From Vibrio bathopelagicus (GTDB lineage Bacteria; Pseudomonadota; Gammaproteobacteria; Enterobacterales; Vibrionaceae): a DNA stretch of 64,000 bases. The number at the start of each line of letters is the position of its first letter. The stretch's first letter is position 1. The DNA lies in contig NZ_CP062501.1 in the NCBI RefSeq assembly GCF_014879975.1, positions 434,001-498,000 of the forward strand, read 5' to 3'. The translations under genes and the position numbers were made by a program. The notes beneath the pieces are model-generated. The model saw only the letters and a program-made list of their open reading frames with translations, was not told the origin of the DNA and did no database searches. Shown in pieces: positions 17,881 to 26,166 of the stretch.

Positions 17881-17947
17881 AAAAAAGCCCCAAGCCTAAT
17901 GCGTTAATAAGCTAGTTAAGCTAAGGCGCGATAGGGACATGGGGCTT
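17881..17947 (-). terminator. Candidate terminator of the rsgA paralogue
   Basis: On the minus strand AAGCCCC pairs with GGGGCTT around a roughly 49-nt loop. The downstream arm is followed by seven T residues. The large loop, partly structured, is unusual for a simple terminator, so this could be the 3' part of a longer RNA. Confidence 0.5.
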
Positions 17948-17981
17948 AATTATGTGCTGTAAAACTTAATCTAAGAAACGG

Positions 17982-19046
17982 TTATTTAGACGATTTCTTG
18001 ATATTACGGCTCTCTGACTGCACGGTTTTATACATTTTAGAAAGCTGTTTACTGTTCGCTCTCTGTTCTGCCAATGAGGCTCCATTTCTTGCTTGCTCTC
18101 TGAGTAGCTTCTCATAGTTAGAGAATCGTCTTTCAGAAAGTTCACCGCTTTCAATGGCTTTGCGTATTGCGCATCCTGGTTCTGACTCATGGCTGCAATC
18201 AGAGAAGCGACAATGCATCGCTAACTCCTCCACATCAGAAAACGTTTCACTTACACCCTCAGCACAATCGGCGAGTTGTAGCTCACGCATTCCTGGTGTA
18301 TCGAGCAACAAGCCTCCAGATGTCAGTAAATGCAACGATCGTGATGTGGTTGTATGACGGCCTTTACTGTCGTCTTCACGAATGCCACCAGTAGCTTGCT
18401 GAGAGTCACCAAGCAACGAGTTGACCAAGGTAGATTTGCCTACACCAGATGAACCCATTAAAGCAACGGTCTTTCCTGTTTTACACCAAGGCGACAATAC
18501 TTGCGTCGAGTCTTGGTCTAGGCTGTTTACCGCTTCGATCATTAGCATCGAATCTAAGCTTTGCACTTGTTGTACTTTGTCTTCGTAGTCGTCACACAAG
18601 TCTTTCTTGGTGAGTACGATAACGGCTTCAACTTGTGCTTCGTTGGCGAGTGCTAGATAACGCTCAATGCGGCTCAGGTTAAAGTCATTGTTTAACGAGA
18701 CCACGATAAACACGGTGTCGATATTGGCTGAAATGTACTGTTCAGCCACACGACTGCCTGCTGCTTTGCGACTGAAGAGCGATTGACGGTCTAGTAAACG
18801 GTCGAATTGCAGTTCAGAGTTCAAAATTACCCAGTCGCCAACCGTCATTGCGGGTTGGTTTTGATGGATAGGTAGAACGATTTCGCCTTGTTCTGACGCT
18901 AGTGTATAGCCGCTGCGATGGTGCGCGGTAATACGAGCAATGACGGAATGGTCATAGTCTTCGAGTGTCAGTTGTTGCTGAAATACAGGTTGCCATCCAA
19001 GCTGTTGAAGTGACATTGGATGAGAAAATGCAGTTTGTGAATTCAT
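17982..19046 (-). CDS. rsgA: RsgA-family ribosome-dependent GTPase (probable second copy)
   Basis: This 354-residue circularly permuted GTPase has an N-terminal OB-fold (about 1-95). Its G motifs run in permuted order: LTKKD (G4), then [10 protein letters not shown] (G1) and DTPGMREL (G3). A C-terminal zinc site has C-x4-C-x-H-x5-C spacing ([14 protein letters not shown]). RsgA helps late maturation of the 30S subunit. The main vibrio rsgA is normally next to psd on the large chromosome. A lone copy in this context suggests a paralogue, which I cannot confirm from one window. The C-terminus is basic. Confidence 0.8.
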   Translation of the reverse strand: MNSQTAFSHPMSLQQLGWQPVFQQQLTLEDYDHSVIARITAHHRSGYTLASEQGEIVLPIHQNQPAMTVGDWVILNSELQFDRLLDRQSLFSRKAAGSRVAEQYISANIDTVFIVVSLNNDFNLSRIERYLALANEAQVEAVIVLTKKDLCDDYEDKVQQVQSLDSMLMIEAVNSLDQDSTQVLSPWCKTGKTVALMGSSGVGKSTLVNSLLGDSQQATGGIREDDSKGRHTTTSRSLHLLTSGGLLLDTPGMRELQLADCAEGVSETFSDVEELAMHCRFSDCSHESEPGCAIRKAIESGELSERRFSNYEKLLREQARNGASLAEQRANSKQLSKMYKTVQSESRNIKKSSK

Positions 19047-19088
19047 GTTTATTTACCCAGACGTGCGAGCTTTCTTTTCTTGTGAGAG

Positions 19089-19164
19089 TAAAGTCTTATC
19101 AGTGCATTAAAGTCTTATCAGTGCATTAAAGTCTTATGAGAGCATTAACATCTTGTGAGATCTC
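19089..19164. repeat. 19-bp tandem repeat upstream of the rsgA paralogue
   Basis: Two identical copies of TAAAGTCTTATCAGTGCAT (19089-19107, 19108-19126) are followed by a copy with three mismatches (19127-19145) and a degraded fourth. The array lies 43 bp upstream of the rsgA-like start and may affect its promoter. Confidence 0.85.
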
Positions 19165-19274
19165 AGGTTATTGACGAGTTCAAAAAGTGTTTATGAGACC
19201 AAAAAGCGTTGATGAGATAAAAGCGTCGAGACGTCAAAAATGTTTTGAACTTGGGTCGAATTCAAATAGATAGG

Positions 19275-19344
19275 ACCCCGGATTTAGTCATGCTCTGTTA
19301 AGCATGCAGGTATTGATCACTTACAGATCAATATTAAACCGGGT
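19275..19344. ncRNA. Predicted three-way-junction structured element
   Basis: A closing stem (ACCCGG/CCGGGT with an extra C, plus TTTA/TAAA) encloses two perfect hairpins: CATGCT-loop-AGCATG (19289-19306) and ATTGATC-loop-GATCAAT (19312-19332). The fold is possible on either strand. On the minus strand it lies downstream of a 15-codon ORF with a strong ribosome site. More hairpins follow (AGCCA/TGGCT at 19358-19372; arms GTTTG/CAAAC near 19397-19413). It does not match any riboswitch or ribozyme core I recognise. Confidence 0.4.
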
Positions 19345-19415
19345 AAAAGTGTGCGGTAGCCAGTAGATGGCTTAATGTTGGTAGTTCGAGATTAAAGTTT
19401 GCTTAACCAAACAAA

Positions 19416-19463
19416 TTAACGCGTTACTTTTACTGCCAGTTTTAGTGTTTTCATTACAATCAT
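19416..19463 (-). CDS. 15-codon small ORF with strong ribosome site
   Basis: The ORF encodes MIVMKTLKLAVKVTR, a basic peptide of 15 residues. AAGGAG lies 9 bp before the ATG, a better ribosome site than those of many genes here. No known family is recognised. It sits alone on the minus strand ahead of a chain of hairpins, so it may be a leader peptide, a small membrane-active peptide or the remnant of a longer gene. Confidence 0.35.
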   Translation of the reverse strand: MIVMKTLKLAVKVTR

Positions 19464-19523
19464 CTTCTATTCTCCTTGGTTGTTAATGTGGTCAGGCTTT
19501 GAATAAAAAGCGAGCTCAGTTTA

Positions 19524-19559
19524 GCAAAAAGCCACGATGGCGAGAAGCCATCGTGGCTT
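19524..19559 (-). terminator. Terminator of the copper-delivery operon
   Basis: A perfect 13-bp stem (AAGCCACGATGGC/GCCATCGTGGCTT, loop GAGAA) is followed on the minus strand by TTTTTGC, 27 bp beyond the PCuAC stop. Confidence 0.85.
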
Positions 19560-19585
19560 AATTATATTATTGATTGTGAATCTGA

Positions 19586-20044
19586 TTAATGATGATCGTG
19601 ATTCATCTTTTTCATGCCGCTCATTACTTTCTTAACCGGCGCGTCAAAGGTTTGCGTTTCACCATTAGCGAAAATCAGAGTCATTTCGATCTGCTCACCT
19701 TCTTTCAGGCTATCTTTTAGGTCGAACAACATAATGTGCAGGCTGCCAGGTTTAAGTACCGCTTCACCATTCGCAGGGATTGTAATCTCTTGAACTTGGC
19801 GCATTTTCATAACATCGCCGTCGACGATAACATCATGAAGCTCTACCTTGCCTGCTGCTGGTGTTGTTGCAGAAACAATAGTGCGATCTTTATCGCTGTG
19901 GTTCATCAGAGTCGTGAATACCGCGCTGTTCACTGCTGAAGGTGGTGTTGCACGAGCGTACGCGTCATGAACCATAATGTCGCTATTGGCGTGAGCAAGC
20001 GGAGTGAGCAGTAAGCCTGCTAGAGCAAGTGCTTTTAACTTCAT
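19586..20044 (-). CDS. Periplasmic Cu(I) chaperone, PCuAC family
   Basis: This 152-residue secreted protein has a signal peptide (AHA/NS near residue 19). It carries the exact copper-binding pattern H-x10-M-x21-H-x-M: H70, M81, H103, M105. A Met/His-rich tail (MSGMKKMNHDHH) may bind additional copper. PCuAC proteins deliver Cu(I), with Sco, to the CuA site of cytochrome c oxidase. It is the last gene of a three-gene operon, 83 bp after the Sco gene. Confidence 0.9.
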   Translation of the reverse strand: MKLKALALAGLLLTPLAHANSDIMVHDAYARATPPSAVNSAVFTTLMNHSDKDRTIVSATTPAAGKVELHDVIVDGDVMKMRQVQEITIPANGEAVLKPGSLHIMLFDLKDSLKEGEQIEMTLIFANGETQTFDAPVKKVMSGMKKMNHDHH

Positions 20045-20127
20045 GTTGTTGTCCTTAATTTTTATGTTTTGGTCTGGGACCTGACTTTTGTTCGAACTTT
20101 ATTAGTTAAGTTCTTTGTTTTTACGTT

Positions 20128-20724
20128 TTACTGCGTCAGTTTGTTGATGGCCTCAACAATTGGCGCTGGCGTTAACGTATGCGGCACTTTGGTAATCAGT
20201 GTGCCGTCGGGCTTTAAAAAATAAAAATATGAGCTGTGGTCAAGGGTGTATTCCAACTCTGAACCTTCAAGCTTGGTCTTTCTGAAAATGACACCGTAGT
20301 TATGTGCAAGCGTTGTTGTCACATCTAACGGGCCACTTAGCCCTTCCATCATCGGGTGGAAGTATTGTGCGTATTCGTATGACGCTTCTGCAGCATCACG
20401 TTCAGGATCAAGCGAAACAAACATCGGGCGAATTTTGGCTTTGGCTTCTTCAGATACTTGGTTAAGTGCTCCGGCTAACATCGCCAAAGAAGTAGGGCAG
20501 ACATCTGGGCAACGTGTGAAACCGAAGTAAACGATACGAATTCTGTCATCGGTTTGGTCAAAGATTTCCGTTGGCTGGTTGTCCTTGCCGAAAAGAGTCG
20601 TTGCGGAGAACTCTTGTTTTGCAGCGTGTTTTTCTTGAGTTTCGTTTTGCCCATCAAGATAACTTTTGATACCAAAGCCAAGTACAAAAGCAACAACCAA
20701 TGCTAACGACCAATTTCTACTCAT
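20128..20724 (-). CDS. SCO1/SenC-type copper chaperone
   Basis: The protein has 198 residues, with an N-terminal membrane anchor (about 6-20) and a periplasmic thioredoxin-like domain. The CPDVC motif (C72, C76) and H163 (LDHSSYF) form the expected Cu site. It works in assembly of copper-dependent terminal oxidases. The start codon overlaps the upstream small gene by 4 bp (20724-20721), and the PCuAC gene follows, making a compact copper-delivery operon. Confidence 0.92.
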   Translation of the reverse strand: MSRNWSLALVVAFVLGFGIKSYLDGQNETQEKHAAKQEFSATTLFGKDNQPTEIFDQTDDRIRIVYFGFTRCPDVCPTSLAMLAGALNQVSEEAKAKIRPMFVSLDPERDAAEASYEYAQYFHPMMEGLSGPLDVTTTLAHNYGVIFRKTKLEGSELEYTLDHSSYFYFLKPDGTLITKVPHTLTPAPIVEAINKLTQ

Positions 20725-21161
20725 CTTGCCATCCTTATTGCAGGGTTTACAGTATCGACACCATCAGTGAGTTCACCGATCCATGTCATCTTATCTAAAG
20801 TACATACAGGTAAAATCACATCACCTTCATAGGTATTATTACCAATGTTCTTTAATTGAAAACGCGCTGAGCCCATCTCCATTTCTAAGCCTGTGAGTGA
20901 CAACATCAGTGTCTCTGATGCGGCACCCTCCCAAACTACTTTTATCTTCGTGGGTAGAAGAGGTTGCGCGGTTTCTCGGTCAAGCGACATTGAAATCGAT
21001 TCTTGCTCACACGATGTTGTTGAAAGCATGCAGTAGTCATCTAAGTTAACTTCGGTTGTTGAGTGCTCAATGACCGACTTTAGTTTTTGAAATACTTGTG
21101 GCCCATAAAAGCCTGCCACGAGAGCGATTCCAAGAGCTGCAACCTTTAATGCTGGGTGCAT
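20721..21161 (-). CDS. Membrane-anchored hypothetical protein of the Sco/PCuAC operon
   Basis: This 146-residue protein has an N-terminal hydrophobic anchor (about 5-20) and a periplasmic beta-rich domain. Conserved-looking cysteines occur in pairs (C43 and C51, in DYCMLSTTSCEQ, and a later VC near 118). No family name is recognised. It is first in the operon and overlaps sco by 4 bp, so a role in copper handling or oxidase assembly is likely by association only. Confidence 0.65.
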   Translation of the reverse strand: MHPALKVAALGIALVAGFYGPQVFQKLKSVIEHSTTEVNLDDYCMLSTTSCEQESISMSLDRETAQPLLPTKIKVVWEGAASETLMLSLTGLEMEMGSARFQLKNIGNNTYEGDVILPVCTLDKMTWIGELTDGVDTVNPAIRMAR

Positions 21162-21256
21162 GTCGTGTTCTCATCTAATTTTATAAGAGCGGCGATGTTA
21201 TCACACCCCTCAATACGTGCTTGTATCAAAAAGCAATTTTGTGCGTATGGTAGAAC

Positions 21257-21284
21257 TAAAAAAGCGAAGCCACAGGCTTCGCTT
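21257..21284 (-). terminator. Terminator of the DUF368 gene
   Basis: AAGCGAAGCC/GGCTTCGCTT is a 10-bp stem with loop TGT. On the minus strand it is followed by TTTTAG, about 100 bp past the DUF368 stop. Confidence 0.75.
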
Positions 21285-21384
21285 CTATCTATCTAATAAG
21301 GATGTTGAACTCAGTATTTACGGGACTCATTCATGTAACACGTTTCCCATTCGTTTTCTGAGTTTCCTATTCGTTTCTAAATAG

Positions 21385-22305
21385 CTAATCCGCGTTGCGC
21401 TCTGCGAACTTCTCTAATCCAAGAACCAGAGCAATCGCTACTAGCATCATCACAATTGCCAACACCAGCTGAGAAGGCTGAGAAGTCACTGCTTCAAAGT
21501 CGAACGGCGATAGGTTTTCTTGAATCAGAGGAACTTGTTCACCTTTCGAGTTAGTGCGCCAGCTGATGGTCTCTTTCCAAGGCCAGATTTTTGGTAGCGT
21601 ACCGATCATCAAACCGGTTAAGAACACTAATGTAAAATCACGGAATGAACGCAGCAGCCATGACAGTACGTGTGAGAAGGTTAATAGACCAAGCACACAG
21701 CCACTAAGGAATAGCGCAAGCACATCGATTTGGAACTCTTTTACGGCACCTAATACAGGGCTGTACATGCCTATCAGTAATAGAATAAAGCTACCCGAGA
21801 TACCCGGCAAAATCATCGCACATATCGCAATCGCACCCGCAATCAGCAGGTTTATGCTGGTTGGCTCCATTTGCAGAGGCTTAAGCACAGTAATGCTATA
21901 AGCGAAGGCAACACCAAGCAGTAAAAATACGAATCGAATCATATCGCGCTTTTCTACTTGCTTAAGAATGTGGAAAACTGACACCAAGATAAGGCCAAAG
22001 AAGAAAGACCACAGTGGAACCGGGTGCGTGACCAATAACCAAGAAATCAATTTTGCGAATGTTGCAATGCTTGTGAATACGCCCGCGAACAGTGAAATCA
22101 GGAAGAAACCATTGATGTGGTTAAACGCGGCTTTGAAGCCTTCGCGTTTCCATAAGCCAAGTACGCTAGGGTTAATTCTGCGAATGCTTTCTAGCAGGGT
22201 ATCGTAGATTCCAGTGATGAATGCGATGGTTCCGCCCGACACGCCAGGGACAACGTCGGCTGCGCCCATTGCCATGCCTTTGAAAAAAGTACTTAAGTAG
22301 TTCAT
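21385..22305 (-). CDS. DUF368 membrane protein (PopT-type undecaprenyl-phosphate translocase)
   Basis: This polytopic membrane protein of about 306 residues has eight or more hydrophobic segments. The N-terminal signature KGMAMGAADVVPGVSGGT and the repeated LPGISGSFILLL segment are hallmarks of DUF368. Members of this family, including one on the Vibrio cholerae second chromosome, were reported as C55-phosphate translocases that return the lipid carrier to the cytoplasmic face. The frame is open from a TTG at 22344. I prefer the ATG at 22305 because family members start just before the signature. Confidence 0.85.
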   Translation of the reverse strand: MNYLSTFFKGMAMGAADVVPGVSGGTIAFITGIYDTLLESIRRINPSVLGLWKREGFKAAFNHINGFFLISLFAGVFTSIATFAKLISWLLVTHPVPLWSFFFGLILVSVFHILKQVEKRDMIRFVFLLLGVAFAYSITVLKPLQMEPTSINLLIAGAIAICAMILPGISGSFILLLIGMYSPVLGAVKEFQIDVLALFLSGCVLGLLTFSHVLSWLLRSFRDFTLVFLTGLMIGTLPKIWPWKETISWRTNSKGEQVPLIQENLSPFDFEAVTSQPSQLVLAIVMMLVAIALVLGLEKFAERNAD

Positions 22306-22518
22306 TGCTTCATAGAGTTGAGGGTGATTTTGTGCAGTATACAAACTTTAGTGTAAAAAAAGTATGAATATGCCTTTGGCGAGGTGCTTTTATTACCTTG
22401 TTAATTGTAAGGCAATAAGTTGAAGTGAACATTTGCCTAATATTTAAAATACAACCACTTAGTGATTTATCATTAAGAGTATCGATGAAACTGGTCTCTT
22501 ATCGATATTGCATCTTGG
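22306..22518. other. Intergenic region between DUF368 gene and qrr regulatory sites
   Basis: This AT-rich stretch contains the presumed DUF368 promoter (minus strand) and nothing else that I can identify. It leads into the LuxO-like sites. Confidence 0.5.
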
Positions 22519-22544
22519 TTGCATTATGCAAATGCACTTTGCAA
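22519..22544 (+). promoter_or_regulatory. LuxO-binding sites upstream of qrr
   Basis: TTGCATTATGCAA (22519-22531) is a perfect match to the LuxO consensus TTGCA-N3-TGCAA. An adjacent second copy, ATGCACTTTGCAA (22532-22544), keeps both TGCA halves. They lie about 90-110 bp before the predicted sRNA start, the normal place for a sigma-54 activator. Confidence 0.85.
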
Positions 22545-22605
22545 TTCGCATGTGAAAATCGCGGGTTTTATGCGATGCAGGGCTTATAAAACGCTAAATT
22601 AAAGT

Positions 22606-22621
22606 TGGCACGCTAACTGCA
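22606..22621 (+). promoter_or_regulatory. Sigma-54 promoter of qrr
   Basis: TGGCACGCTAACTGCA has GG at -24 and GC at -12 with standard spacing. Transcription is expected to begin about 12 nt downstream, at the first bases of the Qrr sequence. Confidence 0.9.
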
Positions 22622-22631
22622 TTATATTAAT

Positions 22632-22742
22632 TGACCCTTCTTAAGCCGAGGGTCACCTAGCCAACTGACGTTGTTAGTGAACTTATGATTTGTTCACAAA
22701 TATATAGAGCCAATCGCGATTATTGCGGTTGGCTATTTTTTT
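22632..22742 (+). ncRNA. qrr: Qrr quorum-regulatory small RNA
   Basis: The roughly 111-nt sequence begins TGACCCTTCTTAAGCCGAGG. It continues with the conserved seed region CACCTAGCCAACTGACGTTG and TTAGTGAA, and ends in a hairpin (AGCCAATCGC/GCGGTTGGCT) followed by T7. This is the canonical Vibrio Qrr layout. LuxO phosphorylated at low cell density, together with sigma-54, drives Qrr. Qrr acts with Hfq on mRNAs of quorum-sensing master regulators and other targets. Which numbered qrr this is cannot be told from one window. It lies alone between the DUF368 gene and malT. Confidence 0.95.
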
Positions 22743-22798
22743 GCCTGTCATTTGGCTCTCTGTGATTTTGTTACCTGCTATTTCCTTCATGTCCAAGC

Positions 22799-22830
22799 GA
22801 AAAAAAAGCCAGCCACCATCGGTGACTAGC
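22799..22830 (-). terminator. Terminator of malT
   Basis: On the minus strand GCTAGTCACC pairs with GGTGGCTGGC (10 bp with two G-T pairs, loop GAT), followed by eight T residues. Confidence 0.75.
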
Positions 22831-22840
22831 TTATGTTCTT

Positions 22841-22884
22841 CTCGAATCAATCTCGAATCAATCTCGAATCAATCTCGAATCTTG
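22841..22884. repeat. 11-bp tandem repeat after malT
   Basis: Three perfect copies of CTCGAATCAAT (22841-22873) and a partial fourth lie immediately downstream of the malT stop codon and ahead of its terminator. Confidence 0.9.
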
Positions 22885-22892
22885 AACCTGTT

Positions 22893-25601
22893 TTAGTATC
22901 CCATCAACTGCAGCAGGTTCTCTGCTGTGCTGATCGCTTCTTTACGGTTAGCAATGTTGAGCTTTTGGTACAGGTTACGGATGTGAGTCTTGATCGTGGT
23001 ACCTGCAACATCAAGTTCTTGGGCGATTTGCTCATTACTAAATCCAGAGTAGATCAGGCCAAGCACCTGCCATTCACGCTGTGTGAGTGGGCTAGTGCGC
23101 ACCAGTTCAGGTATGTTCGGGTGATTAACCAGATTCTCAACAAAGTCTTCATCGAAGTGAACCGAGCGGCTACGTTGGGTGGTTGAGATATCTTTCATGA
23201 TCTGCTGAGCACGGTGACGTTCTAAATCGCCCAAGCCAGGCTTGTTGCTCAACTTATCCAAGATATGTCCGATAGTGCCACCGTCGACCAAGAAGTTACC
23301 GACCATACCTGTTTGGTTGGTCATGTGCAGAGCTTCTTCAAGTAATACACGAGCGCTGTCTTCATCGTTGATTTGCGTGCGTAACACGGCCTCGACGATT
23401 AAGTTTCTGTTGGTATCGGTAATCAGGTGTGAACGCTGTGCTTCACTCTTCAAGAACGCCAACGCTTCTTCGGCTTCTTCATATTGCTCAAGGATGATGT
23501 GAGATCTTACGATATTTCGCCACTGGAGCTGACAGAAGTGGTTACTCGCTGATTCAGGACGAACTGCAACACTTAACCAGTCACGAATTGCGTCTTTATC
23601 GCCTTTGACCTGCCAGAATAAGATCAATGAAAGTGATGCATTCGCTGTCCAATCCACGTGATAGGTCGATTGACGCAATAGGTGTTGGATTTGATCGATA
23701 AACTTAGATGCTTTATCTATTTCACCACGGCTGAGCGAGATACGAGCCAACATCGAATAGCTGTGCAGGTGCTTACTTGGCGAGTGGTGGCCAAGAATAT
23801 CTAAGCCCTTGTAACAACACTCTTCCGCTTCATCCAATCGGTTCCAACACCAGAAGATCTGAGCTCGAACACGCAACAAGAACTCATGCAGAGGCACGTA
23901 TTGCAGCTGATGTTCTTCGATCAATTTGAACGCGCTGTCTTGCAGCTCAAATGCCGCTTGAACATAACCTTGAGCAATCAGAATTTCGCTTTGCTGCAAA
24001 ATGGCCCACAGTGCTTGATGGTAAACCTGATACTGACGTGCAAGCTTTTCTGTTTGCTGCATCATTGGTAGGGCACGGCTTAAGTTACCCATTACGTGAT
24101 TGACTTCGCCGACAACAGAGGTCGCAACAATACGGCTACGATAAACGGTGGTATTCAACTGGCTTAGAGAAAGCTCGGCTAATTCTAATGCTTTTTCAGG
24201 TTCATTACTGTTAATAGCAACTTGCGCACGCAGGGCGTTGTATTGGCCTTGCTGTTGAGTATCCAGTTCGATGTTTCGAGCTTGATACTGAGTTTCGGCT
24301 TCTTCTAGAAGCGTGCCTACTTGATCATAACGGTGCTGACTCTGTGCCAGCCAAGCGCGCAGCATTGATAGCTTCGGCTCACTGTATAACTGATCCGTGG
24401 TTAGCTGTTTGATTGCCATCTCTAGCGAAGACAACTCGCCTTGGTTAAACATCGGCCAACCGTGTTCCGTTAGAATTTGAATGATCAGTTCTGGATCTTC
24501 AGCGCGTTGTGCATGTCGTAGTGCTTGATGAGGCGTTTTTTGTTTGATCCACGCTTTCGCGGCACTTCTGTGCAACTCGGCTTCTTGTTGTGGAATTCGA
24601 GCTTGGCGCTCGTGGGCAAGAAATTCACCAAATAGGTTATGGAAGCGGTACCAGTTCTTTTCGCCTTCAAGAGGGTAGATGAATAAGCCAAATCGGTTGA
24701 GTGACTCGATCATTCCTAGCGCGTCTTCACGCTGTGTAAGCGCGCAGACTAATTCGTCATTGAAATGATCAAGCACTGAACACTGCATTAAGAACTGTCG
24801 GGTTTCTTTATCCAGTAGGTCGAATACCTCTTCAACCAAGTAATCCCAAAGGTGGGCATGGTTAAAGTGAGAGAAAGACTCTGCCGATTGGGCCAGCGTG
24901 CGTTTTTGATGTTGAGCTTGAAGAGCAATAAGCTGTAAAGCTGAAGGCCAACCCTCAACATAAGTACAGATATTGCCAGCGGTGGTGTCATCTACGCCAT
25001 CGGCGACACGTTGATTGAAGAAGCGCGTCGTCTCTTCAGTATCAAAAGCCAGAGAGTCGTTGCCAATCTCAATCATCAAATCACGGACGCGAAGGTTTGC
25101 GGTGCCAAGTGGTGGTGTCCCACGGCTAGTCACAACAAGCGTTAGATTGTCAGGCATATGCTTGAGGAAAAAGCGCATCGCCTCGTGAATGTCATCGTTA
25201 TTAACTAAGTGGTAGTCATCCAACACCAGAAAACACTCTTGGTGGAATTCAGACATCTCGGCGAACACTTCGCTTAACAAAGAATGCAGTGATGAGAACT
25301 GTCGTTTTTCTGCCAATTTTTGGGCATTAGGACAGGCATTTTGAGTCGCTTTGTTAAGTGATTGAAGTAGGTAGTTGATATAGCGAAAGGCATCATTGTC
25401 ACTATCGTCAATGCTGTACCAACCCACATTGGGCTTATCTACCAGCCATTGTGCAGCCATAGTGGTCTTGCCATACCCCGCTGGAGAGCGGAACAGTACG
25501 AGCTTGTAGCAATCTGCATTCTGAAGCAGATCGAGAACTCTAGGCCGCAGGATTGCATTGTGTAAGCGGCCGGGACGAGTCAGTTTCGAAGGGATCCACA
25601 T
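22893..25601 (-). CDS. malT: Maltose regulon activator MalT
   Basis: This 902-residue ATP- and maltotriose-dependent activator of the STAND class has an N-terminal P-loop NTPase with Walker A ([11 protein letters not shown], residues 39-49) and a DDYH Walker B-like stretch. A winged-helix region, a TPR-like superhelical sensor and a C-terminal LuxR helix-turn-helix ([20 protein letters not shown]) follow. The length matches E. coli MalT (901 residues). It is divergent from malP, as in enterobacteria. Candidate boxes and CRP sites lie in the shared intergenic region. Confidence 0.95.
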   Translation of the reverse strand: MWIPSKLTRPGRLHNAILRPRVLDLLQNADCYKLVLFRSPAGYGKTTMAAQWLVDKPNVGWYSIDDSDNDAFRYINYLLQSLNKATQNACPNAQKLAEKRQFSSLHSLLSEVFAEMSEFHQECFLVLDDYHLVNNDDIHEAMRFFLKHMPDNLTLVVTSRGTPPLGTANLRVRDLMIEIGNDSLAFDTEETTRFFNQRVADGVDDTTAGNICTYVEGWPSALQLIALQAQHQKRTLAQSAESFSHFNHAHLWDYLVEEVFDLLDKETRQFLMQCSVLDHFNDELVCALTQREDALGMIESLNRFGLFIYPLEGEKNWYRFHNLFGEFLAHERQARIPQQEAELHRSAAKAWIKQKTPHQALRHAQRAEDPELIIQILTEHGWPMFNQGELSSLEMAIKQLTTDQLYSEPKLSMLRAWLAQSQHRYDQVGTLLEEAETQYQARNIELDTQQQGQYNALRAQVAINSNEPEKALELAELSLSQLNTTVYRSRIVATSVVGEVNHVMGNLSRALPMMQQTEKLARQYQVYHQALWAILQQSEILIAQGYVQAAFELQDSAFKLIEEHQLQYVPLHEFLLRVRAQIFWCWNRLDEAEECCYKGLDILGHHSPSKHLHSYSMLARISLSRGEIDKASKFIDQIQHLLRQSTYHVDWTANASLSLILFWQVKGDKDAIRDWLSVAVRPESASNHFCQLQWRNIVRSHIILEQYEEAEEALAFLKSEAQRSHLITDTNRNLIVEAVLRTQINDEDSARVLLEEALHMTNQTGMVGNFLVDGGTIGHILDKLSNKPGLGDLERHRAQQIMKDISTTQRSRSVHFDEDFVENLVNHPNIPELVRTSPLTQREWQVLGLIYSGFSNEQIAQELDVAGTTIKTHIRNLYQKLNIANRKEAISTAENLLQLMGY

Positions 25602-25823
25602 ATCGAAGTTTTACACCTATTCCGTGGCTTATGTTTTAGGGGTCTAAACCGTTATGGAATAAGCCCAATCACATCTGCCTAATTACTTAAGTCTGTGCCT
25701 ATGTTACGTGAAGCAAAATGGCACCGACTATGATCCTCCGCAGAAACCTTGCACTCCTGCATGTTTTTAGGCTCCTACGCCCTTTATTTGGGACTTTGCT
25801 CACGTTGTGGGTGGGTTTTTGAA

Positions 25824-25839
25824 TGTGACTTAGTTCATT
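25824..25839. promoter_or_regulatory. CRP-like site (malT-malP region)
   Basis: TGTGACTTAGTTCATT has a perfect left half and a partial right half of the CRP consensus TGTGA-N6-TCACA. Confidence 0.45.
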
Positions 25840-25971
25840 TCTACACGAAGATTTATGCAAAAGATGAGAGTCGGAAAATAATTTCGTGATCTCAAACTCA
25901 GATTTGGCAATGAGTTCAATCTGGTTAAATAAAAGTCACATCAATTGAAGTTAAGTTATCGAACGGGAGCT

Positions 25972-25987
25972 TGTGATCTTAGTCACT
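25972..25987. promoter_or_regulatory. CRP site (malT-malP region)
   Basis: TGTGATCTTAGTCACT matches TGTGA-N6-TCACA with one mismatch. Catabolite control of maltodextrin genes by CRP is known in related bacteria. Confidence 0.6.
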
Positions 25988-26166
25988 CCAAGTTTTTGTT
26001 CGAAGTCAGAACATGAGAGTCAGATCACTAACCCTATGTCGGTACGCCCCCTACGCCCTTTCATCTACTCCTAGTTAATCGTACGGTCAGGAGGATGTTT
26101 AGTTAATGGTGACCATGCACGATATGTCACAGATGAATTAGAACTATTAAAAGCGAGATTTCTGAA

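Larger units (their letters stand above)
19165..19585. other. Gene-poor interval between the rsgA paralogue and the copper operon
   Basis: Apart from the structured element, the small ORF and the terminator at 19524-19559 described separately, no coding signal is visible. Counting the tandem repeats on its left side, the interval between annotated genes is about 540 bp, which is long for this genome. Confidence 0.5.
25602..26166. promoter_or_regulatory. malT-malP divergent control region
   Basis: This is a 565-bp non-coding region. A 12-mer CCTACGCCCTTT occurs twice (25773-25784 and 26050-26061), and a third TACGCCC lies at 26043-26049, giving two tandem TACGCCC units 9 bp apart. GGAGGAT-type sequences occur at 25731-25740 (minus) and 26090-26097 (plus). 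By context these are candidate MalT boxes, although they only partly resemble the E. coli consensus. Two CRP-like sites are listed separately. Confidence 0.5.

Noticed and set aside
17887..17925. Possible integron attC/VCR-like sequence (GCCTAA...GTTAA...AAGGC)
   Set aside because: The core sites do not match the RYYYAAC/GTTRRRY pair at attC spacing, no cassette genes or integrase are nearby, and a terminator reading explains the stem and T-run better.
19275..19344. Three-way junction read as a hammerhead ribozyme, purine riboswitch or tRNA
   Set aside because: The conserved hammerhead core (CTGATGA and GAAA), the purine-riboswitch junction bases and the tRNA T-loop and acceptor end are all absent.
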